Assembly (NCBI GenBank): GCA_963677785.2
Contig: CAXXDH010000003.1
Location: 744,001-808,000, forward strand
DNA length: 64,000 nucleotides
Direction of reading: 5' to 3'
From: G963665495 sp963677785
GTDB taxonomy: Bacteria; Desulfobacterota; Desulfovibrionia; Desulfovibrionales; Desulfovibrionaceae
Each line of letters starts with the position of its first letter. The stretch's first letter is position 1. Made by a program: the position numbers and the translations under genes. The notes beneath the pieces were generated by a model that had not been told where the DNA came from, made no database searches, and saw only the letters and a program-made list of their open reading frames with translations. This document shows positions 35,105 to 44,301 of the stretch, in pieces.

Positions 35105-37414
35105 ATGAAGCGTATGAACGGCACCAGACCTTATCCCTTCGCAGCTTTGCTGCTAACCTCCCTGCGTATGGCATACGTGCTGCTCGCGCTTATCGCCTTG
35201 TTTCCAGGCCGCGCCTGTGCGGAGCAGCAGTGGACGGCCATTCTCTCCAAAGCCCGGACAACCCTGGACGCCAAAAGCGCAATCATCGCCGACCAGGAAA
35301 AAGAACTGCCTTTGCGAGTCGCGGAACTGCGCAAAAACTGCGTGGCGCTTACCACAAGCATGGAGCTGATGTTGTGGGCCCATCGGACCGACTATGACAA
35401 TCCGCTGGACCTGGATGACGTCATCCATTCGCTGGAAGGATTTGACGCCGCGGTGGAAAAATTGGTCAAACCCTGCAGAGCCGCCGCAATCTCCTTGACC
35501 CTGCACGCCAGGGAGCTTGAGGACCAGCTCCAACGTCTCAACCCGGAATCCTGGATTCAAAAGCCCGTCGCCAAACAGGACGCGCGTACGCTGCGGCTGA
35601 TGTTCGACCAGGCAAGCGCGCTGGCGAAAAGGATCGGTGCGTTGCGTACGACGCTTTCCAGCGGTCTGGAACAGAGCCGCAAGCTCAAAGAGCGGCTGCG
35701 GGAGCTGCTGCAGTTTTTCAAGAACCGCTATCTGCCGGCCGTGAAGATGTTCTATCTCGAACCGTCGCCGACCCTGCTCACCGCCCCTGGCCGCGCTTCG
35801 TTCCCGGCAGTGAGCGCGCACTGGCTTACGGGAATGCGTATCAGCAGTATGGAACCCAGTCCCTCGAACCTCACGGACTGGATCATTCTTGCCGCCCTCA
35901 CGCTTTGTACGGCCCTGGCGATCATGAAAATCATTCAATGGGTGCTGCGTACGCTGGACCGGATCGACTCAAGACCGCTTTTCGGCAAAAAAACCGCCAC
36001 GCATGCCGGGGCCTGGGCAGGGGCGGGTATCGCCCTGTTCGCCGCAGTCTCCACCATGCACGTATCGCCTTCCGCCTTTTTCAGGGCCGTATCCGTGATT
36101 CTGCTGTCACGGGGAATGATTCTTCTCTCCGAGTCGTTTCACGGCACCGGGCACGGACGCGAACGGCCGTACCTCCTGTCCGCCGCCTGGTATGTGCTGG
36201 CCACGGGCAATATGCTCCAGGGACTGCTCATGCCGGAACAGATCCTTTCCCTGGTCATGGCGGTTGGCTTGTCTTGCTGCGCTTATCTCTACATTGTCCG
36301 CGCCAGGGAGGAATCCGGCCTGGAAAAAGCGCTCTGTCTCGCTCTGGCCTGGCCCTGGCTGGGGATCGCCGCAGCGGCCCTGTTCGGCTGGGGCAATCTG
36401 GCGGTTTTAGCGGCGGATTGCCTTTTCGCCCTGTACTTGAGCCTGCGTGTCGGAATGCGTATGACGTCCGCCCTCAATCAGTCCTACAATACCGATCCCA
36501 AGACCAACAGCGTTGCGCACGGCGTGATTCTGGCCTTCAGTTTTCCGCTGCTGCTGCTCCTGCTGGCGGGGTTCATCATCCTGATGACGCTGGCCCCGCT
36601 CGGCGGTTTTTCCTTGTTCTGCGCCCTGCTGGAGATGCAGTTCGCCATCGGGGACAGTTCGCTGACCTTTGCGCGCCTGCTGAGTATCATCGGCCTGTTT
36701 TTCCTGACCCAGTCCTGCGTGGCCTTCACGCGCGACTACATCACAGGCATCGCTGCCGGATCAGCCGGTTCGCTGCGGATTCTGGTCTCCTACGCGATCT
36801 GGGCTGTGTATATCCTCACAGCCCTGTACCTGAGCGGCATTCCTCTGGACAGCCTGACCATGGTGGGCGGCGGATTGTCCGTGGGCATCGGCTTTGGCCT
36901 GAAAAATATCGTGAACAACTTTTTTTCCGGGCTGATTCTGCTTTTCAGCCGCTCGGTGCAACCCGGCGACACTGTGGAAGTGAGCGGAGAAACGGGGCGC
37001 GTGGAACACGTCGGCATCAGAAATACCGTGATCCAAAACACCAGCGGAAAAACCGTGTTCGTCCCCAATTCGGAACTTGTCTCAAAAACCTTCGTCAACT
37101 GGTCGCATAAGGATCCGAAATTCAGGATGAGCCTGGAAGTGCCGGTGCCCCGCGACGCCGATCCAGAAACCGTTGCCGCACTGCTCCAGGATGTCCTGGA
37201 AGCGCAGCCCGGCATTCTTCAGGATCCGCCCCCCAAGGTCAGCTTGCAGAACTTCGGACAGGATTCCCTTGATTTTGAAATGCGTTTCTGGATACCCGAC
37301 GTCGGGGCCATGTCCGCGGCTTCGGAATTGCGCCATGCCGTCATCGCTGCTTTCGAGGAGCACGGCATCGACAGGCCGGTTCCCCGCTTCGACGTACGCC
37401 TGCGGCAATTCTGA
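35105..37414 (+). CDS. MscS-family mechanosensitive channel, large
   Basis: A 769-residue membrane protein. A signal peptide (residues about 15-38, ending ACA) and an extended periplasmic coiled-coil domain (about 40-250, LRTTLSSGLEQSRKLKERL) precede a string of membrane helices (about 265-560). The conserved MscS pore and beta-domain follow: VGGGLSVGIGFGLKNIVNNF, then SVQPGDTVEVSGETGRVE and VFVPNSELVSKTFVNWS. This is the MscK/large-MscS architecture. The start at 35105 lacks a good ribosome site, and the frame is open further upstream inside the maturase gene. It follows the maturase by 43 bases. Confidence 0.9.
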   Translation: MKRMNGTRPYPFAALLLTSLRMAYVLLALIALFPGRACAEQQWTAILSKARTTLDAKSAIIADQEKELPLRVAELRKNCVALTTSMELMLWAHRTDYDNPLDLDDVIHSLEGFDAAVEKLVKPCRAAAISLTLHARELEDQLQRLNPESWIQKPVAKQDARTLRLMFDQASALAKRIGALRTTLSSGLEQSRKLKERLRELLQFFKNRYLPAVKMFYLEPSPTLLTAPGRASFPAVSAHWLTGMRISSMEPSPSNLTDWIILAALTLCTALAIMKIIQWVLRTLDRIDSRPLFGKKTATHAGAWAGAGIALFAAVSTMHVSPSAFFRAVSVILLSRGMILLSESFHGTGHGRERPYLLSAAWYVLATGNMLQGLLMPEQILSLVMAVGLSCCAYLYIVRAREESGLEKALCLALAWPWLGIAAAALFGWGNLAVLAADCLFALYLSLRVGMRMTSALNQSYNTDPKTNSVAHGVILAFSFPLLLLLLAGFIILMTLAPLGGFSLFCALLEMQFAIGDSSLTFARLLSIIGLFFLTQSCVAFTRDYITGIAAGSAGSLRILVSYAIWAVYILTALYLSGIPLDSLTMVGGGLSVGIGFGLKNIVNNFFSGLILLFSRSVQPGDTVEVSGETGRVEHVGIRNTVIQNTSGKTVFVPNSELVSKTFVNWSHKDPKFRMSLEVPVPRDADPETVAALLQDVLEAQPGILQDPPPKVSLQNFGQDSLDFEMRFWIPDVGAMSAASELRHAVIAAFEEHGIDRPVPRFDVRLRQF

Positions 37415-37531
37415 GGCAGGGGTGGGAGGAGATAACTACTCTTGAGGTCTGGCGAATGCCCTGAGGACTTTTTTCTATAACAACAGAAAAGACTTATCCC
37501 TTTCCCCCTGCGCAACGCAAAGGCGCCCGCG

Positions 37532-38245
37532 TTACTGCGCGTAGAGCGCCCAAAGGTGGGACAGGGGCATCACCAGCAGCAGGGCGGGAATCATATTGGC
37601 CACGGGAAAGGGCTTGATGCCGCAGATCCGGAAGCCGGTGGCCAGCATGATCAAACCGCCGCAGGCGGAGAAATCCGCCAGCATGTCCGGCGTGGTAAGC
37701 GGCAGAATCTGCGCGGCCCCCAGATAGAGCAACGCCTGAATCGCGAACTGCGGCACCACCAGCAGAGCCACGGAAATCCCCATGGTGGAGGCGAAAATCG
37801 GAGCGGTGAAGAAATCCAGAATGGACTTGACCACCAGCAGGGTCGGGTCGCCGGTCATGCCCTCGCTCATCGAGCCGTAGACCCCGGTGCCGCTCATGGA
37901 AAACAGCACCAGCAAGGCCACGAACTTGTCCAGAAATTCCTCCTGGCTCATGTTCCCGGTGGGTTTCACCAGCTTTTCCACCCATTTCCGCGCTTTGCGC
38001 GCCGCTTTCTGCACGCCGGTTTCCAGCTGGATAAGCTCGCCGACCACCGCGCCCAGCACCAGAGCCAGGACCACGGGAGCGAGAAATTTGACCTTGATGA
38101 TCATGGCCACGCCCAGCCCCATGGAGGCGCAGCCGAAAACCATGGGCATGTTCTTGCGAAAATTCGCGCTGACTTTCGGGCCCAGCACCACGCCCGCCAC
38201 ACTGCCCGCAAGCAGTGCGGCTCCATTTACACACGGACCAACCAT
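37532..38245 (-). CDS. DUF554 family membrane protein
   Basis: A 237-residue polytopic membrane protein of the DUF554 family (YdfK/YqgA-like; function unknown). It opens VGPCVNGAALLAGSVAGVVLG and has GALLVL-type hydrophobic segments plus the family's MSGTGVYGSMSEGMTGD stretch in the middle and FSACGGLIMLATGFRICG near residue 195. Five or six membrane segments are predicted. The start at 38245 has GAGG; longer frames upstream are implausible. It lies 137 bases downstream of the DUF190 gene on the same strand, with a GGCGCC-type hairpin between them. Confidence 0.85.
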   Translation of the reverse strand: MVGPCVNGAALLAGSVAGVVLGPKVSANFRKNMPMVFGCASMGLGVAMIIKVKFLAPVVLALVLGAVVGELIQLETGVQKAARKARKWVEKLVKPTGNMSQEEFLDKFVALLVLFSMSGTGVYGSMSEGMTGDPTLLVVKSILDFFTAPIFASTMGISVALLVVPQFAIQALLYLGAAQILPLTTPDMLADFSACGGLIMLATGFRICGIKPFPVANMIPALLLVMPLSHLWALYAQ

Positions 38246-38382
38246 TGGACTATCCTCAAGGCGCCGGACGGCGCCGTTCTCAATATGTTGCACCACAGCA
38301 AAACGCGCCTCCGCTCCTTCCGGTACGACAAAGGCCGCGGCGTATTGTTTGCGGCGCCGGATCGCTGCAATACTGTTGTTGT

Positions 38383-38700
38383 TTACTGTTCGGAAGTGAC
38401 TCCGAACTCGACCTTGCTTTTGGTATAAAAAACCCGAACGCCTTCCGCCTCGATACGGGCGAAAAGGTTTTCGCATTCCTGGGAGGTGAGAATCAGAACT
38501 ACTTGCAGAGGGGGGTCTTCCAGATCGAACAAGTTGTCCGAATGAAACCGTCCGTCGTGTCCGAATCCTTCCTTGCCGGAAAACAGAGTCGCGCCCCTGA
38601 TGCCTAGTTTTTTCGCCGTTTCGACTAGCCACTGGGCCAGAGACATTCCCTGATGTTCGCGGTTTTGCTGCGTAAAAAATGTTACGCGGTATCCTTCCAT
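38383..38700 (-). CDS. DUF190 family protein
   Basis: A 105-residue soluble protein matching the DUF190 family (small ferredoxin-fold-like proteins of the same superfamily as PII): GMSLAQWLVETAKKLGIRGATLF with a later VVLILTSQECENLFARI. DUF190 genes often neighbour CrcB fluoride channels, which are not seen here. The DUF554 gene follows on the same strand. Function unknown. It is divergent from the ABC importer operon 201 bases away. Confidence 0.8.
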   Translation of the reverse strand: MEGYRVTFFTQQNREHQGMSLAQWLVETAKKLGIRGATLFSGKEGFGHDGRFHSDNLFDLEDPPLQVVLILTSQECENLFARIEAEGVRVFYTKSKVEFGVTSEQ

Positions 38701-38806
38701 AGCAGCTGCCTTGAATTACGAATGATTTTTCTCTTTGACTATCCCCCCGTACTTTACATGTCAACTCCACTCGCTACTCAATGAAACCTACTTGTTCCGG
38801 CAACTG

Positions 38807-38829
38807 AATACGAACCTTCCATTCGTATT
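38807..38829. promoter_or_regulatory. Perfect inverted repeat (operator candidate) before the ABC importer operon
   Basis: AATACGAA-N7-TTCGTATT, a perfect 8-base inverted repeat, lies 12 bases upstream of the predicted -35 of the binding-protein gene. Position and symmetry fit a repressor or activator site; the regulator is not identifiable from this window. Confidence 0.5.
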
Positions 38830-38841
38830 TTCTCAGACGTG

Positions 38842-38870
38842 TTGACACTAAAAAAAGGGGCGGATAGTAA
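38842..38870 (+). promoter_or_regulatory. Promoter of the ABC importer operon
   Basis: A perfect TTGACA -35 and TAGTAA -10 are separated by 17 bases, about 32 bases before the binding-protein start. The -10 is weak, consistent with a regulated promoter. Confidence 0.4.
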
Positions 38871-38901
38871 CACGAAAAAAGATATTTTAAACGGAGGAGA
38901 C

Positions 38902-40023
38902 ATGAATAATTTTAAATTAGTCGTATGCTTCCCCCTCATGCTGCTGTTTTTGTGTATTTTCTTTGCGGGCACGTGCCTGGCCGACAGGACGGTCACCGAC
39001 TCCCTCGGACGGACCGTGACGGTTCCTGACTCGGTGGACAAGGTCATCTGTTCGGGCCCGGGCTGCCTGCGGCTGCTAACCTACCTGCAAGCCCAGGATA
39101 TGATCGTCGGCGTGGACGACATAGAAACCCGGCGTTCGCGCTTTGACGCCCGGCCCTACGCCCTGGCCAATCCGCAATTCAGAAAAAAGCCGCTGTTCGG
39201 CGAGTTCCGCGGCTTTGACAATCCCGAACTGATTCTGACCCTCGAACCGCAGCCCCAGGTCATTCTCAAGACCTATGCCTCCAGCATGGGCTACAACCCG
39301 GTCGAACTGCAGGAAAAGACAGGCATTCCCGTTGTGGCTCTCAATTACGGCGATCTGGGCAAACTTCGCCCGGCCTTTTACGACTCTCTGCGCCTGATGG
39401 GAGATATCATCGGAAAAAAAGAGCGGGCCGAAGAGGTCATCGCTTTTTTCGACAAAGAGATCGCGGATCTCAAAAAACGGACCGCGGATATTCCGGACGA
39501 AAAACGTCCGAGCGTCTTTATCGGCGGCGTGGCTTTCAAGGGGCCCCACGGCTTCCAGTCCACGGAACCCACCTATCCGCCCTTTCAGTTCATCAACGCC
39601 AACAACCTGGCCTACGATCCGTCCATGTCCAAGAAGGAACTGCGCCAGAGCGACATAGCCAAGGAAAAAATCGTGGACTGGAATCCGGACTATTTGTTTC
39701 TGGACCTGGCCACGCTGCAGCTTGGCAATGAGGCGGGCGGACTGTACGAACTGCGTACCGATCCTGCCTACCAGTCCCTGAGCGCGGTGAAAAACGGCAA
39801 GGTCTACGGCCTGCTGCCCTACAACTGGTATACCAAGAATTACGGTTCGATCCTGGCCAACGCCTATTTCATCGGCAAGCTGCTCTACCCGAAGCGCTTC
39901 ACGGATGTGGAGCCCGCGGCCAAGGCCGACGAAATCTACACGTTCCTGGTGGACAAACCAATATTCAAAAAGATGGACCTCGCCTTCCAGGGGCTGGCCT
40001 ACCAACCGGTGCCCATGAAATGA
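38902..40023 (+). CDS. ABC transporter substrate-binding protein (iron/cobalamin/metal-chelate or oxyanion type)
   Basis: A 373-residue periplasmic binding protein of the TroA/FecB superfamily with a Sec signal peptide (residues 1-28, VCFPLMLLFLCIFFAGTCLA). The mature protein starts with the usual DSLGRTVTVPDSVDKVICSGPG and keeps the two-lobe layout. The ligand class (ferric siderophore, heme, cobalamin, molybdate/tungstate) cannot be told from sequence alone. ACGGAGGAGA before 38902 fixes the start. First gene of an apparent SBP-permease-ATPase-FmdE operon. Confidence 0.88.
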   Translation: MNNFKLVVCFPLMLLFLCIFFAGTCLADRTVTDSLGRTVTVPDSVDKVICSGPGCLRLLTYLQAQDMIVGVDDIETRRSRFDARPYALANPQFRKKPLFGEFRGFDNPELILTLEPQPQVILKTYASSMGYNPVELQEKTGIPVVALNYGDLGKLRPAFYDSLRLMGDIIGKKERAEEVIAFFDKEIADLKKRTADIPDEKRPSVFIGGVAFKGPHGFQSTEPTYPPFQFINANNLAYDPSMSKKELRQSDIAKEKIVDWNPDYLFLDLATLQLGNEAGGLYELRTDPAYQSLSAVKNGKVYGLLPYNWYTKNYGSILANAYFIGKLLYPKRFTDVEPAAKADEIYTFLVDKPIFKKMDLAFQGLAYQPVPMK

Positions 40024-40131
40024 GAGAGCCTCTGAAACTGAAAAAACGTCATTTTCTCTTATGCGCGTCCAGGGCCGCCGCCCTGGCAGGGGGTGCGCGG
40101 GCGCGGAGCCCCCGCGACGTTGCTGCCGATT

Positions 40132-41190
40132 ATGCATAAAAAAGAACTTGCCCAGGAATATCACGGGTATCTGCGATTCAAGCGTCTGACGCTGCTGGTT
40201 GGGCTGGTGCTGCTGGCTCTGGCGCTGGTGGTGTCCATCTCGCTGGGCGCCGCGCGTATTCCCCTGGCTGACGTGGCCGCAAGCCTTTTGGGGCAGGCCG
40301 TTTCCAAGCGGGTGGACATGATCGTCTGGAATATCCGGCTGCCCCAGGCCCTGGCCGCCATGGTGGCCGGTGCGGGCCTGGCCGTTTCCGGGGCCGCCAT
40401 GCAGTCCATCCTGCGCAACCCGCTTGCTTCGCCGTTCACCCTGGGCATTTCGCATGCCGCGGCATTTGGCGCGGCCTTTTCCGTGATGGTGCTGGGCGGC
40501 GGGCTGATGACCTCCTCCAATGTGGGCGCGGTGACCATCACAAACCCCTACATGACCACGGGGTCCGCGTTCTGCTTCAGTCTGCTGGCAGCGCTGGTGA
40601 TCATCCTGGTGTCCCGGCTCCGGGGCGCCACGCCGGAGGTCATGGTGCTCACGGGTGTGGCCATGGGCGCGCTGGCCACGGCCGGGACCATGTTTCTGCA
40701 GTTTTTCGCCGACGACGTGCAGCTGGCCGCCATGGTCTTCTGGACCTTCGGCGACACGGCCCGTGCCTCCTGGAGCGAGCTGGGCTTCTTGAGCGTGGTC
40801 ACGCTCTGCTGCTGCGTCTATTTCATCGCCAACGGCTGGAATTACAACGCCATCGACGCGGGGGACGAGACGGCTAAAGGTTTGGGCGTACGGGTGGAAC
40901 GCACCCGTATGGCGGGTATGTTTCTGTCCGCGCTGCTCACCGCGGCCATCATCGCCTTTCTCGGCAATATCGGTTTTGTGGGCCTGGTGGTGCCGCACAT
41001 GGTCCGCCGGATCATCGGCGCGGACCACCGCTTTCTGCTGCCTGCCACCATCCTCTGCGGCGCGCTTCTGCTGCTGCTCTCGGATACGGCCGCCCGCCTG
41101 ATGCTGGCGCCCCACGTGCTGCCGGTTTCGGTGCTGACCGCGTTTCTGGGCGCGCCCGTGTTCATTTACTTAATCATACGGAGTCGCTAG
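40132..41190 (+). CDS. BtuC/FecCD-type ABC transporter permease
   Basis: A 352-residue inner-membrane permease with about ten membrane segments. Family hallmarks include RLPQALAAMVAGAGLAVSGAAMQ near residue 70, GISHAAAFGAAF, and the C-terminal NIGFVGLVVPHMVRRIIGADHR. This is the type II importer fold of FecCD, BtuC and MolB. The leader 40024-40131 contains a GC-rich potential hairpin and no strong ribosome site; a GTG at 40093 is an alternative start. Translated next to the ATPase (one-base gap). Confidence 0.9.
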   Translation: MHKKELAQEYHGYLRFKRLTLLVGLVLLALALVVSISLGAARIPLADVAASLLGQAVSKRVDMIVWNIRLPQALAAMVAGAGLAVSGAAMQSILRNPLASPFTLGISHAAAFGAAFSVMVLGGGLMTSSNVGAVTITNPYMTTGSAFCFSLLAALVIILVSRLRGATPEVMVLTGVAMGALATAGTMFLQFFADDVQLAAMVFWTFGDTARASWSELGFLSVVTLCCCVYFIANGWNYNAIDAGDETAKGLGVRVERTRMAGMFLSALLTAAIIAFLGNIGFVGLVVPHMVRRIIGADHRFLLPATILCGALLLLLSDTAARLMLAPHVLPVSVLTAFLGAPVFIYLIIRSR

Positions 41191-41191
41191 C

Positions 41192-42007
41192 ATGCTTCTG
41201 GATATCAACGGCCTGGCATTCAGTTACAACAGCGTATCCGTGCTGCGGGACGTGAGCTGTTCGGTCCGTCCCGGCGAACTGCTGGCCATTCTCGGCCCCA
41301 ACGGCGTGGGCAAGACCACCCTGCTCAAATGCATCAACGCCATCCACCGCCCGACCGGGGGCGAGATTCTGGTGGCGGAGCGCAACGTGCTGCGCATGCC
41401 GCCCATTGAAATCGCCAAGCATGTCGGGTATGTGGCACAGCGTACGGAGACGGCCAGACTCACCGTGTACGACGCCGTGCTCATGGGGCGCAAACCGCAC
41501 ATCCGCTGGCGCGTCGGCAGCCGCGATCTGCAGCTGGTGGACCAGGTGCTCGCCCGGCTGGATTTGAGCGGCCTGGCCCTGCGCTACATAGACGAGCTGT
41601 CGGGCGGCGAACTGCAGAAAGTGGCCGTGGCCCGGACACTGGTGCAGGAACCCAGCCTGATGCTCCTGGACGAGCCCACCAGCTCGCTGGACCTGAAAAA
41701 CCAGGTCGGGATTCTGCGGATGATCCGTAGCGTGGTGGATACGCACGGCCTGGCCGCGGTCATGACCATGCACGACATCAACGCGGCCCTGCGCTTTGCC
41801 GATTCGTTCCTGTTCCTCAAGCAGGGGCAGATCTACGCCTGGGGCAAGCCCGGCGACATTACGGAAGAAATGGTCCAGGAGGTCTACGACCTGCCCGTGG
41901 AAATTCATTATTGCAAAGGCTGTCCGGTGGTCATCCCGCAGGACGGCCCCGAAACGCCCCTGCCAAAGGAGAACGCATGCCCTGCACCATCCCCCAAGAT
42001 ACACTGA
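41192..42007 (+). CDS. FecE/BtuD-type ABC transporter ATP-binding protein
   Basis: A 271-residue ATPase energising the preceding permease. Walker A is GPNGVGKTT near residue 35, the ABC signature is ELSGGELQKVAVAR near residue 137, and Walker B is LMLLDEPTSSLD with switch His in MTMHDINAAL. Some 15-20 residues at the C-terminus (including CKGC and a Pro-rich tail) extend beyond the usual length. The stop overlaps the following FmdE-like gene by 31 bases. Confidence 0.93.
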   Translation: MLLDINGLAFSYNSVSVLRDVSCSVRPGELLAILGPNGVGKTTLLKCINAIHRPTGGEILVAERNVLRMPPIEIAKHVGYVAQRTETARLTVYDAVLMGRKPHIRWRVGSRDLQLVDQVLARLDLSGLALRYIDELSGGELQKVAVARTLVQEPSLMLLDEPTSSLDLKNQVGILRMIRSVVDTHGLAAVMTMHDINAALRFADSFLFLKQGQIYAWGKPGDITEEMVQEVYDLPVEIHYCKGCPVVIPQDGPETPLPKENACPAPSPKIH

Positions 42008-42588
42008 ACCAGGTCATCGCCTTTCACGGACACGTCTGCCCCGGGCTCTCCATCGGCATCCGCGCGTCCGAACTGGCCCTGCGTGACCTCGGACACAACG
42101 ACGAAGCCGATCTGGTGGCCGTGGTGGAAACCGACATGTGCGGCGTGGACGCCATCCAGTTCCTCACCGGCTGCACCTTCGGCAAGGGCAACCTGATCCA
42201 CCTGGATTATGGAAAAATGGCTTTTTCCTTTCACAGCAGGAAAAGCGGCAACGGATTCCGCGCACTGCTCAATCCGGAAATCCGCGACGGCCTGGACGAT
42301 GAAATCGGCCGCATCATGGCCCGCACCATGGCCGGAACCGCCACGGAAGACGACAAAAAACGCAACAGGGAGCTGCGCGAGCTGTTGCGCGAGCGTATCA
42401 TGCAGGCCGATCTCGACGCCATGTTCCGTATCGACAGACAGCGGGACAATGCGCCCCGCCGGGCCATGGTCCTGGAAAGCCTGGTCTGCGAAGCCTGCGG
42501 TGAAACCACCATGGAATCCCGTACCCGGCGCATGGGGGGTAAAACCCTGTGCATCCCCTGCTTCAACAAAGTCGAACAGAAAATCTGA
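41977..42588 (+). CDS. FmdE-like protein (formylmethanofuran dehydrogenase subunit E family)
   Basis: A 203-residue cytoplasmic protein of the FmdE family. It has the N-terminal metal-binding motif FHGHVCPGLSIG near residue 14, a conserved Asp/Cys stretch (ETDMCGVDAIQFLTGCTFGKGN), and a C-terminal zinc-ribbon with CEACGE and CIPCFN. AAAGGAG fixes the start at 41977, inside the end of the ATPase gene. FmdE relatives are frequent in anaerobes beside metal and molybdopterin functions; coupling to the importer suggests handling of the imported metal or oxyanion (inference). Confidence 0.88.
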   Translation: MPCTIPQDTLNQVIAFHGHVCPGLSIGIRASELALRDLGHNDEADLVAVVETDMCGVDAIQFLTGCTFGKGNLIHLDYGKMAFSFHSRKSGNGFRALLNPEIRDGLDDEIGRIMARTMAGTATEDDKKRNRELRELLRERIMQADLDAMFRIDRQRDNAPRRAMVLESLVCEACGETTMESRTRRMGGKTLCIPCFNKVEQKI

Positions 42589-42752
42589 CTCCACACCGGC
42601 CTGCAACGGAACCCTCCTGCGATGCCCCCGGTTCCTTTGCAGACCGCGTCTTTTTTCCTTCCTTTCTCATGTGTCCGCGCATCCGGCAGCCTTTTTTCAA
42701 CCTGCGCTCCGGATAAAATATCCCGAGCGTGTCCATGGTTACGCATACGTGA

Positions 42753-42795
42753 ATTGAGCCCGCGGCAACCTGGTTGCCCACGCCGCGTACTCAAT
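42753..42795. promoter_or_regulatory. Nested inverted repeats upstream of the diguanylate cyclase
   Basis: A GGCAACC-T-GGTTGCC palindrome (42764-42778) is nested inside an outer repeat ATTGAG (42753-42758) / CTCAAT (42790-42795). This may be an operator or an RNA hairpin in the leader; it does not match the cyclic-di-GMP riboswitch consensus I know. Confidence 0.4.
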
Positions 42796-42807
42796 ATATA
42801 CTCCGGC

Positions 42808-44301
42808 ATGCAAAATGACATGAAATTCGAACCGCACGAACAAAAGACTTACGCCATGCGCAGCAGCTCCATCCGTAAACGGCTCATCATCGCCCTGACC
42901 TGCATTCTGGTCTCTTCGTTTTTATTGCTCAGCATCATCAATTACAAAGCCACCAGGGACAACGTCCGGGCCGAGCTGCTCTCAGCCCTGCCCCTGACGG
43001 GTGAAACCATCTATTCCGAAATTCACGGCGCGTTGATGCGGCCCATGTTGATCTCCTCGCTCATGGCCCATGATGCCTTTCTGGTGGACTGGGTAGCCTC
43101 CGGAGAACGAGATCTGGGCAAAATCACCAGATTTCTGGAGACAATCAAAAACAAATACGGATTCTTTTCCTCGTTTTTCGTCTCAAACATCACGCACAAT
43201 TATTATCATTCCAACGGGATTCTGAAACGGATCAGCAAGAATGACGCCCACGACGTCTGGTATTACAGCTTCGTAGACAGCGACAAGGATTACATTCTTG
43301 ATGTGGACACCAATCAGGCCGCCGACGACGCGCTCACGGTCTTCCTGAACTTTCGCGTCCAGAATTCGCAGGGCAAATTGCTGGGGGTTGCCGGCGTGGG
43401 CCTGAAAATGGATATTGTTTCCAAGTTCCTGAAAAAGGCGGACAAAAAATACAGCCGGCTGGTCTATCTGGTCGATCCCGAGGGGATTATCCAAGCCCAT
43501 CCGAACCTCGGCTCCGTACAAGACAAGGACATCTACAACTCCCCAGGTCTCGGGGAACTGGCCGACTCCATGCTGCAGGCCGCAAAATCGCCGTCCAATT
43601 ACGAATACGAAACCGACGGGAAACAGATGCTGGTTTCGGTCCGGTACATGCCGGACCTGGGATGGTTTCTGTTTGCCGAGCAGGATGTGGACAGGGTGCT
43701 CGCCGCGGCCAGGCACAACTTTGCCCGAACCATCGCCGTGGGGCTGGGCGTCTCGATCATCGTCATCATCAGTTCGCTGCTCACGGTCAACCACTTCCAA
43801 CTCCGGCTCGAACGCATGGCCCGTACGGACGAACTGACCGGCCTGGCCAACCGTCGCGAATTCGAATCCGGATTCGACCTGGCCGTGGCCCGTTACAAAC
43901 GCCAGAAAAAGCCGTTTTCCCTGATTCTTCTGGATATCGACTCCTTCAAACAAATCAACGACAGTCTTGGACATCTGGCCGGAGACGGCGTCATAGTTGA
44001 AGTGGCGCGTACGATTCGCGCCAGTGCCCGGGGCACGGACCTGCCCGCGCGCTGGGGGGGCGACGAGTTCGTGATCCTCATGGAGGGCGACCTGCAGGAC
44101 GCAAGGTCGACTGCCGAGCGCATCCGGGAAAAATTGCGTACGCAAACAATGCCCGGCGAACTCCAGGAACTGCGCGTAACGATCAGCTGCGGCCTTGCTC
44201 AATACGAGGAAGACGATTCCCTGGACGCGACCATTACCCGTGCCGACAACGCACTCTATGCGGCCAAAAAACACGGACGCGACCAAGTAGCCGATTTTTA
44301 G
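42808..44301 (+). CDS. Diguanylate cyclase with periplasmic Cache sensor
   Basis: A 497-residue membrane enzyme making cyclic di-GMP. TM1 lies near residues 27-47 (LIIALTCILVSSFLLLSII), followed by a dCache-like periplasmic domain (about 50-305, ending SVRYMPDLGWFLFAEQD), TM2 near 315-335, and a GGDEF domain (about 350-495). The active site is WGGDEFVIL near residue 417, and the inhibitory I-site RGTD lies five residues upstream, so product feedback is expected. The start is uncertain (42808, 42820 or 42856); none has a strong ribosome site. Confidence 0.92.
   Translation: MQNDMKFEPHEQKTYAMRSSSIRKRLIIALTCILVSSFLLLSIINYKATRDNVRAELLSALPLTGETIYSEIHGALMRPMLISSLMAHDAFLVDWVASGERDLGKITRFLETIKNKYGFFSSFFVSNITHNYYHSNGILKRISKNDAHDVWYYSFVDSDKDYILDVDTNQAADDALTVFLNFRVQNSQGKLLGVAGVGLKMDIVSKFLKKADKKYSRLVYLVDPEGIIQAHPNLGSVQDKDIYNSPGLGELADSMLQAAKSPSNYEYETDGKQMLVSVRYMPDLGWFLFAEQDVDRVLAAARHNFARTIAVGLGVSIIVIISSLLTVNHFQLRLERMARTDELTGLANRREFESGFDLAVARYKRQKKPFSLILLDIDSFKQINDSLGHLAGDGVIVEVARTIRASARGTDLPARWGGDEFVILMEGDLQDARSTAERIREKLRTQTMPGELQELRVTISCGLAQYEEDDSLDATITRADNALYAAKKHGRDQVADF

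Noticed and set aside
39076..41115. Long minus-strand open frame across the importer genes
   Set aside because: No recognisable protein and no ribosome site; the + strand encodes the binding protein and permease.
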